Of a stretch of 64,000 nucleotides of DNA, positions 33,996 through 46,377 are shown one piece after another. A program made the position numbers and the translations under genes. Origin of the DNA: Gloeophyllum trabeum ATCC 11539 (taxonomy: Eukaryota > Basidiomycota > Agaricomycetes > Gloeophyllales > Gloeophyllaceae); NCBI RefSeq assembly GCF_000344685.1, contig NW_006920418.1, positions 1,233,714 through 1,297,713 of the forward strand, in the 5' to 3' direction. The notes under the pieces are model-generated. The model was not told where the DNA came from. It worked only from the letters and a program-made list of their open reading frames with translations, and searched no databases. Numbering within the stretch: the stretch's first letter is position 1; the number at the start of each line of letters is the position of its first letter.

Positions 33996-36900
33996 GACGG
34001 ATGGTTCCCGATACACTTCAGGTAGTGGGTAGGTAGCAATGTTTCGTACTTGTAATGAGCCTGGAGGTTTTAAATCTCCGAGCCACCAAGAGTAATCCGA
34101 AAAGGAGTAAGAGCGGAGGGGGCACGTGAAGCACTGCAAGCGTCCCTTGAACCCAAGGGGGAAACAAGGACACCATTGAAAGCTTTAACATTAAGTAGGG
34201 TCGGGGAGCCAAGATCGAAGCCGCCGAGATAAAGATCGAGAGCCCTGTGAAAGAGGTCAACCTACATCCATGAGAATGCGACGGAAGAAGCGTACAGTCA
34301 ACATTCACTCACTGATTGCGCGCCAGTACAGGGGGATTGTGAGTTCGGAGCCACCCACCCGCTGTATGACGGCATTTCATTCGAGAAAGACTGGAGCACC
34401 GAGAAGAGCATATCAGTCAGTTCGGGTATTCTCTGTTGGCGTCACTCGCGAAAGCAGTACTTACGGCAGCCGCATCCAATGACTACTCATGGGAAGATCG
34501 CACTCATGGAAGTTTGATTGAGTCCTACCTCCATCGGTTACTGATGCTGCCGAGACACTCAGGATACCCAGAACGTCCGTGCCACTGGCAGTGATGCAGT
34601 TTTCGGATGAAATTGCGGGTGACACCGGCGTGTAACCAGAGCTGCAAGTCGCGCCGCCTACGTGGTAGGGTTCGAGATACCGTCCCAATTGGCTGTCGTG
34701 GAGATACCCGGCCGCAAGTGACGCTTCAAAAATAGGCGTCTCCAAGCATGCGCAGGTAGATGTCTGCGACAATGGAATAATATATCGCTCAGGATGCCGG
34801 ATGTGATTAATCACTGATCAATCCGTATACTGGTATTAGGGACGGCCAGCCGAAACAGCTTTCTGTTATACGAACAAGTTACGCTGATTGGACTTGAACG
34901 TTACCGAGTCAGCTCCAGTCGCTGGAAGATCCTAGAACCAAGCCTTCAATTCGCGAAGTCAAGGGTCCAGCGACTGTCCGGAACTAGTCTGCGTCAGGGC
35001 GCATTGCCAGACACATAGGCATAGGGTCCATAGGGCAATACACGCCCGTATCAGTTATCATTCCTGCTTCCCTTTCCGACAAATCACGAAGTCCAGATGG
35101 CGGGACAAGGTCACAATGAGCCCTCTTGGAAACTGAGTGTGTGCTCCCGAGCGTAGGGCATCCTCAAAGCCGATCCCGACTTATTGAACGCTCAACCTAT
35201 CCCATTGGTTTGTCGCCCATTGGGGCCGCGCACATTTCTCGCCAGCTCCACGGAAAAGAATTCCCCCTCCTGGAACAGCACCACGTACCACGAAGATAGT
35301 GCATGTTCCGTTGCAATTGTATTCGGTTCGATGACTATGTTGGGACTTGTTCTTTTGAAGTGGTAATTAGAACCGCAGTAACCGCTCAGAATATTGCCAA
35401 TTTCCTCACATGAGAAGTGGTTTGAGAGACCTTGGGGGAGGGCCTTCGGATACCACATAGGGCGCAATCGGGTCGATTGTCCAAGTCTCCCACGACAGCA
35501 CTGCGCTCGACCACCCCAACTAACTGCCTGATAGGAACGCAGGATAACAGATTTCATTCGTAACAAAACCTGACCTTCTCATCAGCCTTTGAGCAAGGGC
35601 GGTCACATCCGGGGATCCTGCCAAGAACACAAGCCTAGGTACCGCCATACGATAAGCGACCGGAAGGGTTCTCGAGGGAGGGAATTCAAGCCTATCTATC
35701 ATAAAGAGGATCAGACGCCATGTGAAACCGAGCAACTCACTATAGCGGGCAGTCAATCGCCCAAATCCCACGCTTCGCTTCATCTTACCGACACTTCCAA
35801 TCCCCCGCCAAGCATCCCGACAGTGAAAGCCTGGCATAGTGCTACCTGTCCGGATAATAACCTTCCTGGCGCGTCGAACTGCCAGAGCTCATGACTCGAG
35901 CAGGTTGATACTCCCCTACCCAACAAAACCCAGGAGGTCATGGTGCAGGTCAAGGCCGCAAAATTATCACATCGACCCACATGGAAGGCCATAAAACAGG
36001 CCATCCTGCGGGTGACAGGACTTGGCGGGGAAGACGACGTAAGACAACAGGACTGAGTGGTGACTATGATTACCATACCTTCCTGAATTGGACGCAGCAC
36101 TCCTCGAACTACTACATTGTCTTCAAGGTCGCAAGGCCAACGATAACTGATATAAGACCATCGGGACCGTGGGCGACATCCAGAGCATTTGGCCCACAGT
36201 GAACCTTCACAGTACCAGCCGGTTATGGACTGAGCATTGCCTGCATGCCAGTGGATGCTTCGAGAGTTGTACCACACCACACAAGGGGAACAAAACAGAG
36301 CTGTTCCACATCGGTTCCGGACAACGGCTATCTTGGCGTTCAGTCTTCGGTCCATTGTGCGGATGGGCTTGGCACTGGGCGTCCTATTCCTCGGGGATTC
36401 CCATGTTTCCGACGACGTCCATACAGCCGTGCTAAATACAGAGAGATAGATAAGTAAGACGATCTCAGCAGGACAAGAACCCGAGTTTGGTCCCCTCTTA
36501 CCCATATAGAGCACTCTGATACATTTATGTATATCTTTAACTTGCCTCGTCGACATTGGCCAGGACCAACAAAAAGCCTATCATCCATTCGAACTAAGCC
36601 GTGATGGTTACGGAGCGTCCATCCATGATTATGGGCTCACTGAATGACACCTTCGGAAAGGCCATACACACCACCAGTTAATAATGCGGATTCCGGAGGT
36701 CCTCTGGCATGATTTCCACGCCTGTCAAACTCGAAGGAAGTATGTGACTACTTTGTGCCATACCACATCAAACTTGACAGCGATGAGTACCCCCAAGCAC
36801 TCTACATGAGCCCAACTACGCGTTGCTGGCAGTATCGAGTGTAAAAGGCAACATTATTAGAGTGTCATTGAGAGGAGCTTTGTGGCAGATATGCAGGCGG

Positions 36901-37151
36901 AAATTTGACGACGCCGGAATGATTATCTGAGGAAGTCGTAGAGCTCGGGATCGGGCCGATATTCGCACAGAGACCGAGAGCCTGAGCGCCTGAGCGCCTG
37001 TAGCCGTTAAGCTTAGCTGCCTGGTAGCTGGAGGCTGTTGAAACGTTGAAGGCCAGCACGAAAGACGTACTGTGGGGAAAAAAGCCGTCCATGTCGGAAG
37101 TACTGCCAGCCACCGTGACGCCTAACCCGCGCGAGCTGAGTAGGAAGTCTT
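33996..37151. other. Gene-poor stretch up to the assembly gap
   Basis: No gene recognised. The longest open frame is 258 codons on the minus strand (36556-35780), rich in Trp, Cys and Arg with no domain, most likely spurious. A minus-strand frame at 34814-34530 reads GYLHDSQLGRYLEPYHVGG with several cysteines and ends near a possible donor site. It could be one exon of an unrecognised gene. Confidence 0.4.
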
Positions 37152-37808
37152 CCCCCCCCCNNNNNNNNNNNNNNNNNNNNNNNNNNNNNNNNNNNNNNNN
37201 NNNNNNNNNNNNNNNNNNNNNNNNNNNNNNNNNNNNNNNNNNNNNNNNNNNNNNNNNNNNNNNNNNNNNNNNNNNNNNNNNNNNNNNNNNNNNNNNNNNN
37301 NNNNNNNNNNNNNNNNNNNNNNNNNNNNNNNNNNNNNNNNNNNNNNNNNNNNNNNNNNNNNNNNNNNNNNNNNNNNNNNNNNNNNNNNNNNNNNNNNNNN
37401 NNNNNNNNNNNNNNNNNNNNNNNNNNNNNNNNNNNNNNNNNNNNNNNNNNNNNNNNNNNNNNNNNNNNNNNNNNNNNNNNNNNNNNNNNNNNNNNNNNNN
37501 NNNNNNNNNNNNNNNNNNNNNNNNNNNNNNNNNNNNNNNNNNNNNNNNNNNNNNNNNNNNNNNNNNNNNNNNNNNNNNNNNNNNNNNNNNNNNNNNNNNN
37601 NNNNNNNNNNNNNNNNNNNNNNNNNNNNNNNNNNNNNNNNNNNNNNNNNNNNNNNNNNNNNNNNNNNNNNNNNNNNNNNNNNNNNNNNNNNNNNNNNNNN
37701 NNNNNNNNNNNNNNNNNNNNNNNNNNNNNNNNNNNNNNNNNNNNNNNNNNNNNNNNNNNNNNNNNNNNNNNNNNNNNNNNNNNNNNNCCCCCCCCCCCCC
37801 CCCCCCCC
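37152..37808. other. Assembly gap in a poly-C tract
   Basis: Nine C bases (37152-37160) lead into 627 N (37161-37787), and 21 C bases (37788-37808) follow. The gap therefore sits in, or was caused by, a long C/G homopolymer. Its true size and content are unknown. The long X-filled frames across it are artefacts. Confidence 0.95.
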
Positions 37809-39106
37809 AAAGTCAACTTCACGTCAATTCCGACCCAACTTGCAAGTTGCAACGTAAGCGCGTTTGTCAATAAACAATAATCGACATGAGGTGGCCATTG
37901 GACGAGTCGTCTTCTTCGTACATCGGACGCTGACTCGGAAGGATGGCGCCAGCCAGGGTGATTTTACAGCAACTTGAACAAGGATATGGCGACTCAGTAG
38001 CGACGCGCACAGCGGCGATCATCCGCAGGCTCGCAGGGCGGCGTCCAAGTCGGGAATAGTGAGTCAAGGATAACGAAATCCACGACTCCACGTGCGGGCG
38101 GTATGAGCACAATTCTATACAGAGTATAATATAGCTGTCAGGCAGCATAATTATAGAGGTAACATACTTACACTACTCCGAAGTAGGATGGGCTAATATC
38201 TTCCAGGCGCGTCTCGGGAGGTATTCAACAAGGACTTACTTGTGGTGGAGCGGCATCGCTTACTGCACGCTGGACTGCCAACCGAACGTGAGCCGGGATC
38301 CAGGAATGCTCTTAATTCCAGCTAGTATCGGTGGTACGGCCAAACGAGAGTCAGGAGCTCCAAACTCACAGCGTTTGCTCCTGGTTCAGCAAAAGTCAGA
38401 GTGCGTATCGCATTCTCGCCCCAGTATTGTCACAATATTAATGCGACGGGGACAGGACGACGCTCACCCGCTGATCTCAAGAAAACCCTTGACGTGAATG
38501 CATAACTTGTGGCAAACACCCGAGCAATGCCCATATAAAGCTATGAGAGGCAGCATTTCAGGATCCATCGAGAATTCTTGACGATCAGCGTCAAGTCTGC
38601 AGAGGACAAGGACCGAGAACATGGCCCTAGGGTAGGTCGATCGCACTCCGATGTGTATCTATACTAGTAGTTGTTGTAAATCTGCAGTGGAGGATAACTG
38701 GGCCTAGTCGACTTCGCTCCCATCATGATGATGCCTCACCTAGGGCGGTATCATATCGGTACAGAGTCTGAGCTGTATATACTTGGGGGGAGTGGGCCAA
38801 TGCTGTGCATGGCTGGTTACGAGTCCTGAGTCAGAGCTGGGCATAAGATACTCCCTATTTTACACTGTATATCATAGAGCTGACACAAATATTCCTATCT
38901 TTCTTGAAGTATTATTTGAATTTCACTAGACCTCTCAGGATCATCTTGTATATTCCTTGATTTGCTATAGAGCTCTGAATATATCATGGATTTCCCGCAT
39001 TTTTCACAATTTTTCTGGCCCTTCTACAGCCTGCAATCAATTCCAGATACCAATGATGTAATGGCTCTGTGAACCTGCAGAGAGCCTATGTCATACAATG
39101 CAGGAG
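37809..39106. other. Intergenic stretch right of the gap
   Basis: No gene recognised. The right half (38850-39060) is AT-rich and precedes the first copy of the direct repeat. Open frames do not exceed 93 codons. Confidence 0.45.
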
Positions 39107-39558
39107 CCAATCAGAGTCCAGGAATCCAAACCGACGCGGCCCGCACCTCAGCCACTGACTACAAGCCACTGCAATAGTCAATTCCCACGATAAGCAATAA
39201 GAGTAAAACCGCCATGCGGACTAGGACAAGACACACAATCGATAAATTCACGAAAATATTGTTGTAGATCCGTATAGCATACGCCCCAGACTAGAGAAAA
39301 TAAAAGAGAGATAAGACGAAGAATTGAGCCCGCAAATGAGCAAACAATGGTCCCAGAGACTACAAAAATGCGCCAAAAGTGGTTTTGTAGTCTCACATAC
39401 AACCGGACTTCCAATTGGAGTTTCCAAAATGTAGTCTGCAATACAAAACAGAACTCCCACGACTTCTCGGCACAAACGGTTCTCACGGGGTACAACGTTC
39501 AGCATGCAGGCATATTTTGCGCGTAAGGACTCGACCTTTGTACCTCAGGACTCGTAAC
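39107..39558 (+). repeat. Diverged direct repeat, copy 1
   Basis: Landmarks shared in order with 40661-41100: ccaatcaga, aac(c)gcgg, gactacaa..cc, ttcccacgata, actacaaaa, tttgtagtc, ggtacaacgttc, taaggactc and ctcaggactcgtaa. The distance between landmarks is the same in both copies (about 305 bp from ttcccacgata to ggtacaacgttc). Identity is moderate. Both copies are rich in actaca/tgtagt motifs. Confidence 0.75.
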
Positions 39559-39625
39559 TCTAGGCGAATGGCTAGGTTATCCACGCAAAGGCGGTAAAGA
39601 GTCTCTCTGGCGAAAAGAAGGGGCT

Positions 39626-39913
39626 TTGCTGGACGTACTGGTTTCACTGACAGGCAACTCGCATCTCTTATTTCTGGAGGAGACCTGGATAGCATACCAA
39701 AACCCAAGGAAGGCGATCTTCCCCGTATCCCCCCCTTGTGACATCCCTGAAGGAACATGGGAGGCGTTGAAGACCACACTGAAACACAAGATATCTGTTG
39801 AAGGCCGTGAAGAGATCCAGAAACTAGTTGAGGAGCTCGGGATGAACTGGTCGCCATACATCAACAAACTTCAGACAATTCATCAAAGCAAGCAGTACGG
39901 ACACGAGCAGTAG
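39626..39913 (+). CDS. Unidentified small coding segment between direct repeats
   Basis: An open frame of 95 codons with a protein-like composition: LLFLEETWIAYQNPRKAIFP, VSPPCDIPEGTWEALKTTLK and EEIQKLVEELGMNWSPYINK. The C-terminal half is predicted helical. I know no family. It may be the last exon of a larger gene or a captured fragment within the repeat-bounded unit. It converges on the minus-strand segment ending at 40024. Confidence 0.4.
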   Translation: MLDVLVSLTGNSHLLFLEETWIAYQNPRKAIFPVSPPCDIPEGTWEALKTTLKHKISVEGREEIQKLVEELGMNWSPYINKLQTIHQSKQYGHEQ

Positions 39914-40023
39914 ATTCATTGCAAAGTAGACAGACTCAACACTGTACATGTACACATAGAGGCGATAGAAATAATAGACAACGGACCCGCAGCATTGATA
40001 GGTAAATAAAAAATGTTAGCCAA

Positions 40024-40470
40024 TTACAAAGGGCCGATGCACCCAGCTTCCACATGGGTAGCGACCCTGTACCAAATAATAAGGAATTAAACATAAAAGA
40101 TAAAAGATAAAATGCTCACCTCTCCAAGACAGGCCATACAGCATCAAGATCTTCTGCCGGAAAATCAATAATGCGACAACCACTGTCACCCAGGTGAAAC
40201 ACCAAAAACTCTCCATACCACCAACGACCTTGACAATGGTGATAGATATCTTCATTACAGGTGCGATAGCGGAACTTGCTTGGTGTATAGTAAATTCGCG
40301 GACGAAACAGACCTTCGGCGCCCCAGTCTGCATCCCAAATGACAGATTGCAGGTGTCGTGACCATAGAAAATAATCCCGGATAAACCGAGGATCGCTGGA
40401 CGGAGAGTCGATATCTTGATGATCGACGAAGACGAACAAGGGCGACGATAAACCCTCACAAGGGACTCGA
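40024..40470 (-). CDS. Unidentified two-exon coding segment between direct repeats
   Basis: Exon A (about 40470-40120) reads FVFVDHQDIDSPSSDPRFIR, DYFLWSRHLQSVIWDADWGA, EGLFRPRIYYTPSKFRYRT, GRWWYGEFLVFHLGDSGCR and DFPAEDLDAVWPVLE. It ends at a GTGAGC donor. Exon B (40066-40024) continues RVATHVEAGCIGPL and a stop, with the phase conserved. The aromatic-rich sequence and clean splice suggest a real protein C-terminus, but I cannot name the family. The 5' end is not resolved. Confidence 0.5.
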
Positions 40471-40660
40471 AGGCAGCGAGTTTAAGTCGTCTAAGCAACA
40501 TAACCCATGAATGAGTATATTTGAAAGACAATAATTAAATGAACACACCGTCACGAACATATACCGCACAATACACAAGAACCGGATGCTTGTCAATGGC
40601 ACAGATCCAGTAAATGTCAGAACTATAGACTTAGAGGAAATCGAGCAAGACTCGCAACAA

Positions 40661-41100
40661 CCAATCAGAAGACAGAAACACGAACCAACGCGGCGCCACC
40701 GACTACAAACCGCCACTGTAGTCAGTTCCCACGATAACAAGCCACAATCGTCGAAGCCCATGTACCAGAACGTCATATGATCACAATAAAATAACACAAA
40801 TATTTACACAAGTCGATAGAGCATATTTATTCTTTCGTTGAAAAAACCAGCGAGAACGGTAAAAATCTCAAAGAGAAAATATCGAAAAAGTGTCAAATGA
40901 CACTACAAAATGGTGTTTGTAGTCAGGTTGTAGTCTCCAATACAAGCGGGGTTTCAATCGGAGAATCAAATATGTAGTGAACACTACAGAAAGTAAAGTC
41001 TCACGCATAGTCGGCACGGAAATTCCCACGGGTACAACGTTCGGCACGCGCTCACTTTTGCCGGTAAGGACTCTTCCTTCGTAAACTCAGGACTCGTAAA
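40661..41100 (+). repeat. Diverged direct repeat, copy 2
   Basis: Second copy of the repeat at 39107-39558, same orientation, about 1.55 kb to the right. Long-terminal-repeat-like arrangement, but no gag, pol or integrase sequence lies between the copies. Further TATA-like sequence (ggtatataatg) follows at about 41114. Confidence 0.75.
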
Positions 41101-42491
41101 CTGCCGCGCCTGGGGTATATAATGCTCACTGTAATAGCCTCAGTGTGAGGGCAACCCACAAACGGATGTCCAATCATATCTGAATTTGTTTTAGAAAAAT
41201 AGTGGCTGTCGGGACTTAGCTTGAAGGACCGATCAGTTACAGCTGACTGCAGAACGCACCGAGGATTCCTGCTCTACAGGGTGCTCCACAACGAAACAAC
41301 CGCAAAACGACCGTAAGTGGTGAAATGTCTGCTCAGGAAGCTGACAATTACTCCTACTGTATTTGGCGGTTTTGATTGGCAGGCGCCCCAGCAGTAGAAA
41401 TCTGAGGCGCGTCCATCGTTTTGCTGTAAGCTGTCGCTTCATTCAACTTCACCCGTGCACCCACTGACGTATTTTCCTGACGCGCTGGTCCTTTATCAAC
41501 GATCGGGCCTAACTGGCATCTGCACCCGTCTGCGATTTACATACTTCCGAAGCAATAGCAGATTGCAACAGTAGCTATAGATTCTCGTTTCAAAAAGGAG
41601 AAGCGAACGATTTAGCTGATGGAGTCGATTTTATGGAACTCACTGCGGAAGGACCATTCACCTCGCCGCACGTACTTCCTCACTGACACGTTCTGTTGCG
41701 ATTGAGGTCTGGCGACACAGGTCGCGCGCGAGGCCCCGACGGCCCTGCATGCGTCAGACAAGACGTCAGCAGATGGTCCACGACGCTCCAGGTGATGTTG
41801 TAAGTAACCTAATTATCTAGTATGAATGAACCTGTGTAGTACCACCCGCTACATATATCTCTGCCAAACGGTATCATTAGCCAATCAGCAATGAAGTCGG
41901 CACCGCCGGCAGGTTAGTGAACTGCGACGGCCGACAGACTCCGGACCGTAAACTGGAGTCTGGACTGTCCGATTTTCTCTTTCCCGTACTTGTGACCTAA
42001 GGATAAAGGAGATAATGAGTATATGGAACACGAGGTACGCCGACAGTCCGGCATTCTGAAATTACTCGCTGACCCCGATAGGAGCCGCGCTACAAATTAG
42101 GTCTCTGATTCTGCGCCTGCTGCAAGCGGGTGGTTTGGTTTACGTCGGAATGACCCCAGCTATGCGCCGGTTTTCGGAGTCGAGGCATCGATGATCACTT
42201 CGTAGGCTCAGCGCAAAGCCTTACTGCTGACTTTTGTCCAGAAGAACCTCGTAGAATTTGCATCTTGGGAACTCCAATTGAGTGAGAAATGTACTCTGTC
42301 CGTTCCCTGGCTTGCCGGCCATCACGTGGCGAGCGGCACCCCGTAATGATTTCCAGAAGTCTGCGCGACTCTGGTCTGTTTCTCCACAGTTTCCCCACTA
42401 CTAATAGCAGACGTAGGAGAAATAAAGATGTTCGCGGACCCGCTTCCTTTCCCTGCTCTCCTTCCGTCCTCCCAATTAAGAGGTATTCATC
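41101..42491. other. Upstream region of the MFS transporter gene
   Basis: No gene recognised. The right part must contain the promoter of the gene starting at 42492. Open frames (104 codons at most) show no domain. Confidence 0.45.
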
Positions 42492-45278
42492 ATGATGGTC
42501 GCGTTTCACGCTGGTAGTGCAAAATCCTCTGCAGCTAGTTCTGCATTACAGAATGCCCGACAAGAAGAGCACGACGTAGAAGACGACAGGACCATAGTAG
42601 TGACGACTTCAGAAACGATTTCGTCCCATAGCAGACATCATTCGCCGTCCCCGATACCGACATACCAAATGAAAGGCGCGAAACCCCCGGCTGAGCTAAC
42701 TGACCAGACCAATTTCCTACCAACAAGACAGGTCATAACCGTCTATCTCGGTCTGTCAGTGGCGCTGGCGTGCTCCTTCTTAGAACAAACAATGTGAGTG
42801 CTATGCCATGATCTACATCCCATCGGTTCTCAACTGTCATACAGTGTGGCTACCGCTCTCCCTCGCATAGCTTCTGACCTTCATTCGGGATCCGAGAGCT
42901 CGTGGGTTCCTACAGCGTATCTACTTACCAGGCATGTAACTATGTAACTCTTTGTCCCTGTCATGTCTAGCTAAATTGTCTGCTAGCCTCGCGTTTACTC
43001 CTCTGTATGGGAGATGGTCAGACATCTTCGGGCGCAAGGTTGTGCTACTCGCCGCCCTGGCAGTCTTCTTTATATTCTCTCTTGCATGCGCTTTGGCGCA
43101 GACCATGATCCAGGTATGGACCCTGAAAAAGCCCCATGATTGAAGGCTAATCCACGGATCTTATTAGCTCATTGTGTTCAGAGCGTTCCAGGGGATAGGC
43201 GGCGGAGGTAAAGTCATTTTGAAAATCATGTTGCAGTCTCCGTCCGTCTCACAGTTCATTGGTTATCAGCAATAATCACAGTAGTCCTGATCATGTAAGA
43301 TATTTTTGTCTCTTCGTAGACCCGAATTAGCTCTCACTCTATTTTTATAGTGTCTCGGACATTGTCTCCTTGAAAGACAGGGGAAAGTATCAGGGCATAA
43401 ATGAAGCTATTGCCGCCGTTTCAAACGGTGTAGGTCCGATTCTCGGGGGCGTGTTTTCGCAATACACTACATGGCAAGCTTCTTTATTTCCTCTAATTCC
43501 AAGTTGCTCGGTCCCGGTGATAACCAATGCCTTGCGCATACTGCTATCATAGGCGATGGGCATTTTGGCTCAATCTTCCCCTTGGCGGCGCGGCCATTGT
43601 AGTATGTCTATGGTTATTACCTCTCAAGAAGGTGCAAGGAGATATGAAGTCCAAACTCATGAAAATCGATTATGTTGGCTCTGGACTGACCATCCTGAGC
43701 TCTATTCTATTGCTTGTACGTTCGCTCCACCGCATGGAAAAGCCTGTGCTGAAGTTACTTCTAGATCGCCTTAACGTGGTGGGTACTGTCCGGGTACTCT
43801 TCGTGACGTTGTCTGAATAGAATCCGGCAGGGGTGGTGTCACCTACCCGTGGTTGTCAGCACAAGTGCTTGTTCCTCTGATTCTGGGCGTAATAGTGTTG
43901 GCTGGATTCGTGGTCTGGGAAGCACGATATGCGGCTCTGCCTATTGTGCCCGGTTAGTCCTCGACAGATCTTCATTGGTCGCTGTCTAACCCGTGTTCCT
44001 CCGGCAGTCCATATCTTCAAATATAGAACGGTCAACGGGGTGTACATCTCGACTCTATTGAAGTGAGGATTTTCTGTCCCGGTTCCGGTTGCGAGTTGCA
44101 TTGACGACACTCCGCTATATCTTTGCAGCGGAATGACTTTCTTTGCCGTGAGTGTTGCCGGTACCGCGAATTAGTCTTCCTCTGATCTAGCCCCCATGTA
44201 GGTTTTGTATTATGTTCCTCAATTCTTGCAGTTGGTGCAAGGCGAGAAGCCGATGCAATCAAGTTTACTCTTGCTACCTTTCTTGTGCCCAATTGGTACG
44301 TGGATTGAACGCACTCGACGTCAATCGTGGCTGAAGACTGTCACAGCTTTTGTTGTATCTTTAGGAGGTCGGATAATGTCTAACCGTGTCACTTTCGCGT
44401 TTCTGACGCTTTTACCCAGGCCAGATAACGGCTCGGACAGGGATATACCGGCCCATGGTCATCCTGGGCTACGCTCTCTGGACTGTGGGTCAAGGTTTGC
44501 TGACCATGGTCAACGAGCACACCTCCAAAGGCCTCATTATCGGAGCATTACTGATCTGTGGATTGGCTTCAGGCTTCACCTTCCAGACGTAGGCACACGA
44601 CTTACTGCCAACACTACTTTTGTCTGACGCACTGGGTGTTTGCATTGTAGGTCTTTGATTGCTTGTCAGGCAGCAGTGCCCAGACACGACATGGCAGTTG
44701 TCACGGGTGTCCGCATGTTCGTCCGTCTCTTCGGCTCCACCATCACGCTCGCTATCTGTGCCACCATCATCAACAATACTCTCCGGACCGCCCTGCAGCC
44801 TCTCAACCTGTCGAGTGACCAACTTTCCGCTATTCTCAACGATCCCACGATCATCAATGCCAATTCATACTCCACATCCACGATACAGCTAAGTGACGCT
44901 GACCGAAGCGCTATAGTTGCGGGATATTCGAAGGGGTTCACGCGGGTGTTCTATCTTACGGTCGCGTATACGATCATCGCAACGCTCGCTGCCGTCTTCC
45001 TCATACAGCAGCACGAGTTGAAGAGGGCGGATGACGATGAATTGAAGAAAGCAGCCGAGGAACTCCTGAGGCAGAAAAAGATGCGGAAGTCGGGTAGTGG
45101 AGTAAGTGAGAAGGTCCTAGAGGAGGGGAATAGCGCACACGGTCAGGCCGGTAACATCGAGGCGGAGAAAACCGGTGAAGGTCAGGCGTGTGCTAGCAGC
45201 GGTGCCAGCACTGTGGCTGGTGGCGAATACGCAGAAGGAAACCGATATAGTCCTGCGGGCGAGGAAATGAAAAAGTAG
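42492..45278 (+). CDS. MFS drug transporter, DHA2 type (14-helix)
   Basis: A multi-exon gene. A hydrophilic N-terminus of about 75 aa is followed by VITVYLGLSVALACSFLEQT and VATALPRIASDLHSGSESSW, the helix-1 signature of DHA2 proton antiporters. Then comes TPLYGRWSDIFGRKVVLLAA, containing motif A (GRWSDIFGRK) between helices 2 and 3. Later landmarks are LIVFRAFQGIGGG, GRYQGINEA-like KYQGINEAIAAVSNGVGPIL (motif C, GxxxGPxxGG), WLNLPLGGAAIVVCLWLLP, VLYYVPQFLQLVQGEKPMQS, IYRPMVILGYALWTVGQGLL and AAVPRHDMAVVTGVRMFVRL. The hydrophilic C-tail is Lys/Glu-rich. It should export small molecules across the plasma membrane; substrate unknown. The intron after exon 2 appears to use a GC donor. The start is the first of two adjacent ATGs. 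Confidence 0.9.
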
Positions 45279-45469
45279 CGTACTTCAAGATGATTCGTTT
45301 CTCGAGTATCTCGTATTGGTCGAGAGACGTTGGCACGCTCAGCACTTGTAGCAAAAACGTATAGGTCCAATTAGAGATAGTACTAGACACGGTAGCACCG
45401 GCATAGAAGTCTAGAACACGTTTCCTTACTCGTACAGGATAGAATACATTCTCTTGGTGTCCTCGCGTA

Positions 45470-46336
45470 TTACTGGCGTGATTGCTTGAGCTCCTCCTTC
45501 ATTTCCTCCGTGGGGAACTTTGCAAACTCGTCTTTCAATTTGTCAATGGGAGCCGTGAGGAATGCGACGAGCGTCTCGGAAGGCGGCTGATTGGGTGCAG
45601 AAGGATGAGCCCTGAGAAGACAATACTCAGCAACCGGAGCTAACCATGTATTCTGGATACTCACCTCGTCGGAACAAACTTCTTGGTTCTCTTAAAGTCT
45701 GCTGCTGCAGCTTTGCTCCCTTCTTCACCAAGACAAGGCTCCAGCAGGGGCAAATCCGTGAGTTCCTCATCATCATTGTGCGGGTGGAGGTGGTCCATAA
45801 CCTGGGTGATGACCTTGTCATAATCAGCCGTTCCGGCTGTAAGCGACTCGAGGTCGTATAGATATTCCTTTACTTTCTGCGATTGGACGCCTCGTTACAA
45901 TTGAATCATGAAACCCGATAGCGAGTTAACCTACCTGATGTTCCGCGCGGTCGTGATCGGCCAGTTGACGTCCCTTCTCACCGAGGTGTTTTTCCATCAA
46001 CGGGTAGACGACGATCTCCTCACCGACGGCGTGCCGTGCGACCTCCCAAGTTAATTGGCGGGCCCATCGTGCCTGAGCGTCTGGGTCTCCTGCCGCTGCC
46101 TTGTAGGCATCGTGATACTCATACATCTGAAGATAGCGTCGTGGCTCCTGCCTCGCTGGCTTTCTGCGTGCATCATTTCAACGTACCTCCTGGTGGTCGT
46201 CCTTGATGGCCTCAGTCAAAGTCTTTCCCGCCATACCTCTGAACTGTACGCTCGCCGCCGTGAAAGCTCTAGGGAATGTTTGATACGAAGGGTAGCGCAG
46301 AGACCGAGATGACTGGAGCAGAAGACGAGTGAGCAT
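45470..46336 (-). CDS. Hemerythrin-like HHE-domain protein
   Basis: Four exons (46336-46187, 46126-45935, 45876-45665, 45611-45470) give 231 aa. The N-terminus (MLTRLLLQSSRSLRYPSYQT) is basic and Ser-rich, suggesting mitochondrial import; a second Met (GMAGKTLTEAIK) could start a cytosolic form. The four-helix HHE domain shows the metal-ligand pattern DDHQEMYEYHDAY, RHAVGEEIVVYPLMEKH, ADHDRAEHQKVKEYL and MDHLHPHNDDEE. Fungal members bind a di-iron or similar centre, with proposed roles in oxygen, NO or metal handling. The C-terminal part (NQPPSETLVAFLTAPIDKLK) is typical of the family. Confidence 0.92.
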
Positions 46337-46369
46337 TGATAGCGGTCCTTCAAGCGTCCTATAACTAAG

Positions 46370-46377
46370 TTTATAAA
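46370..46377 (-). promoter_or_regulatory. TATA box of the hemerythrin-like gene
   Basis: TTTATAAA lies about 34-41 nt upstream of the start at 46336, implying a very short leader if it is used. Confidence 0.5.

Noticed and set aside
35780..36556. 258-codon minus-strand open frame
   Set aside because: It is unusually rich in Trp, Cys and Arg with no domain or conserved-looking block, and other frames overlap it. It looks like a chance opening.
37013..37873. Long open frames on both strands across the N run
   Set aside because: They are long only because N codons are not stops. The real sequence on each side contributes only about 30-50 codons.
39107..41100. Complete LTR retrotransposon
   Set aside because: The direct repeats are LTR-like, but the interior is only about 1.1 kb and has no gag, protease, reverse transcriptase or integrase motif.
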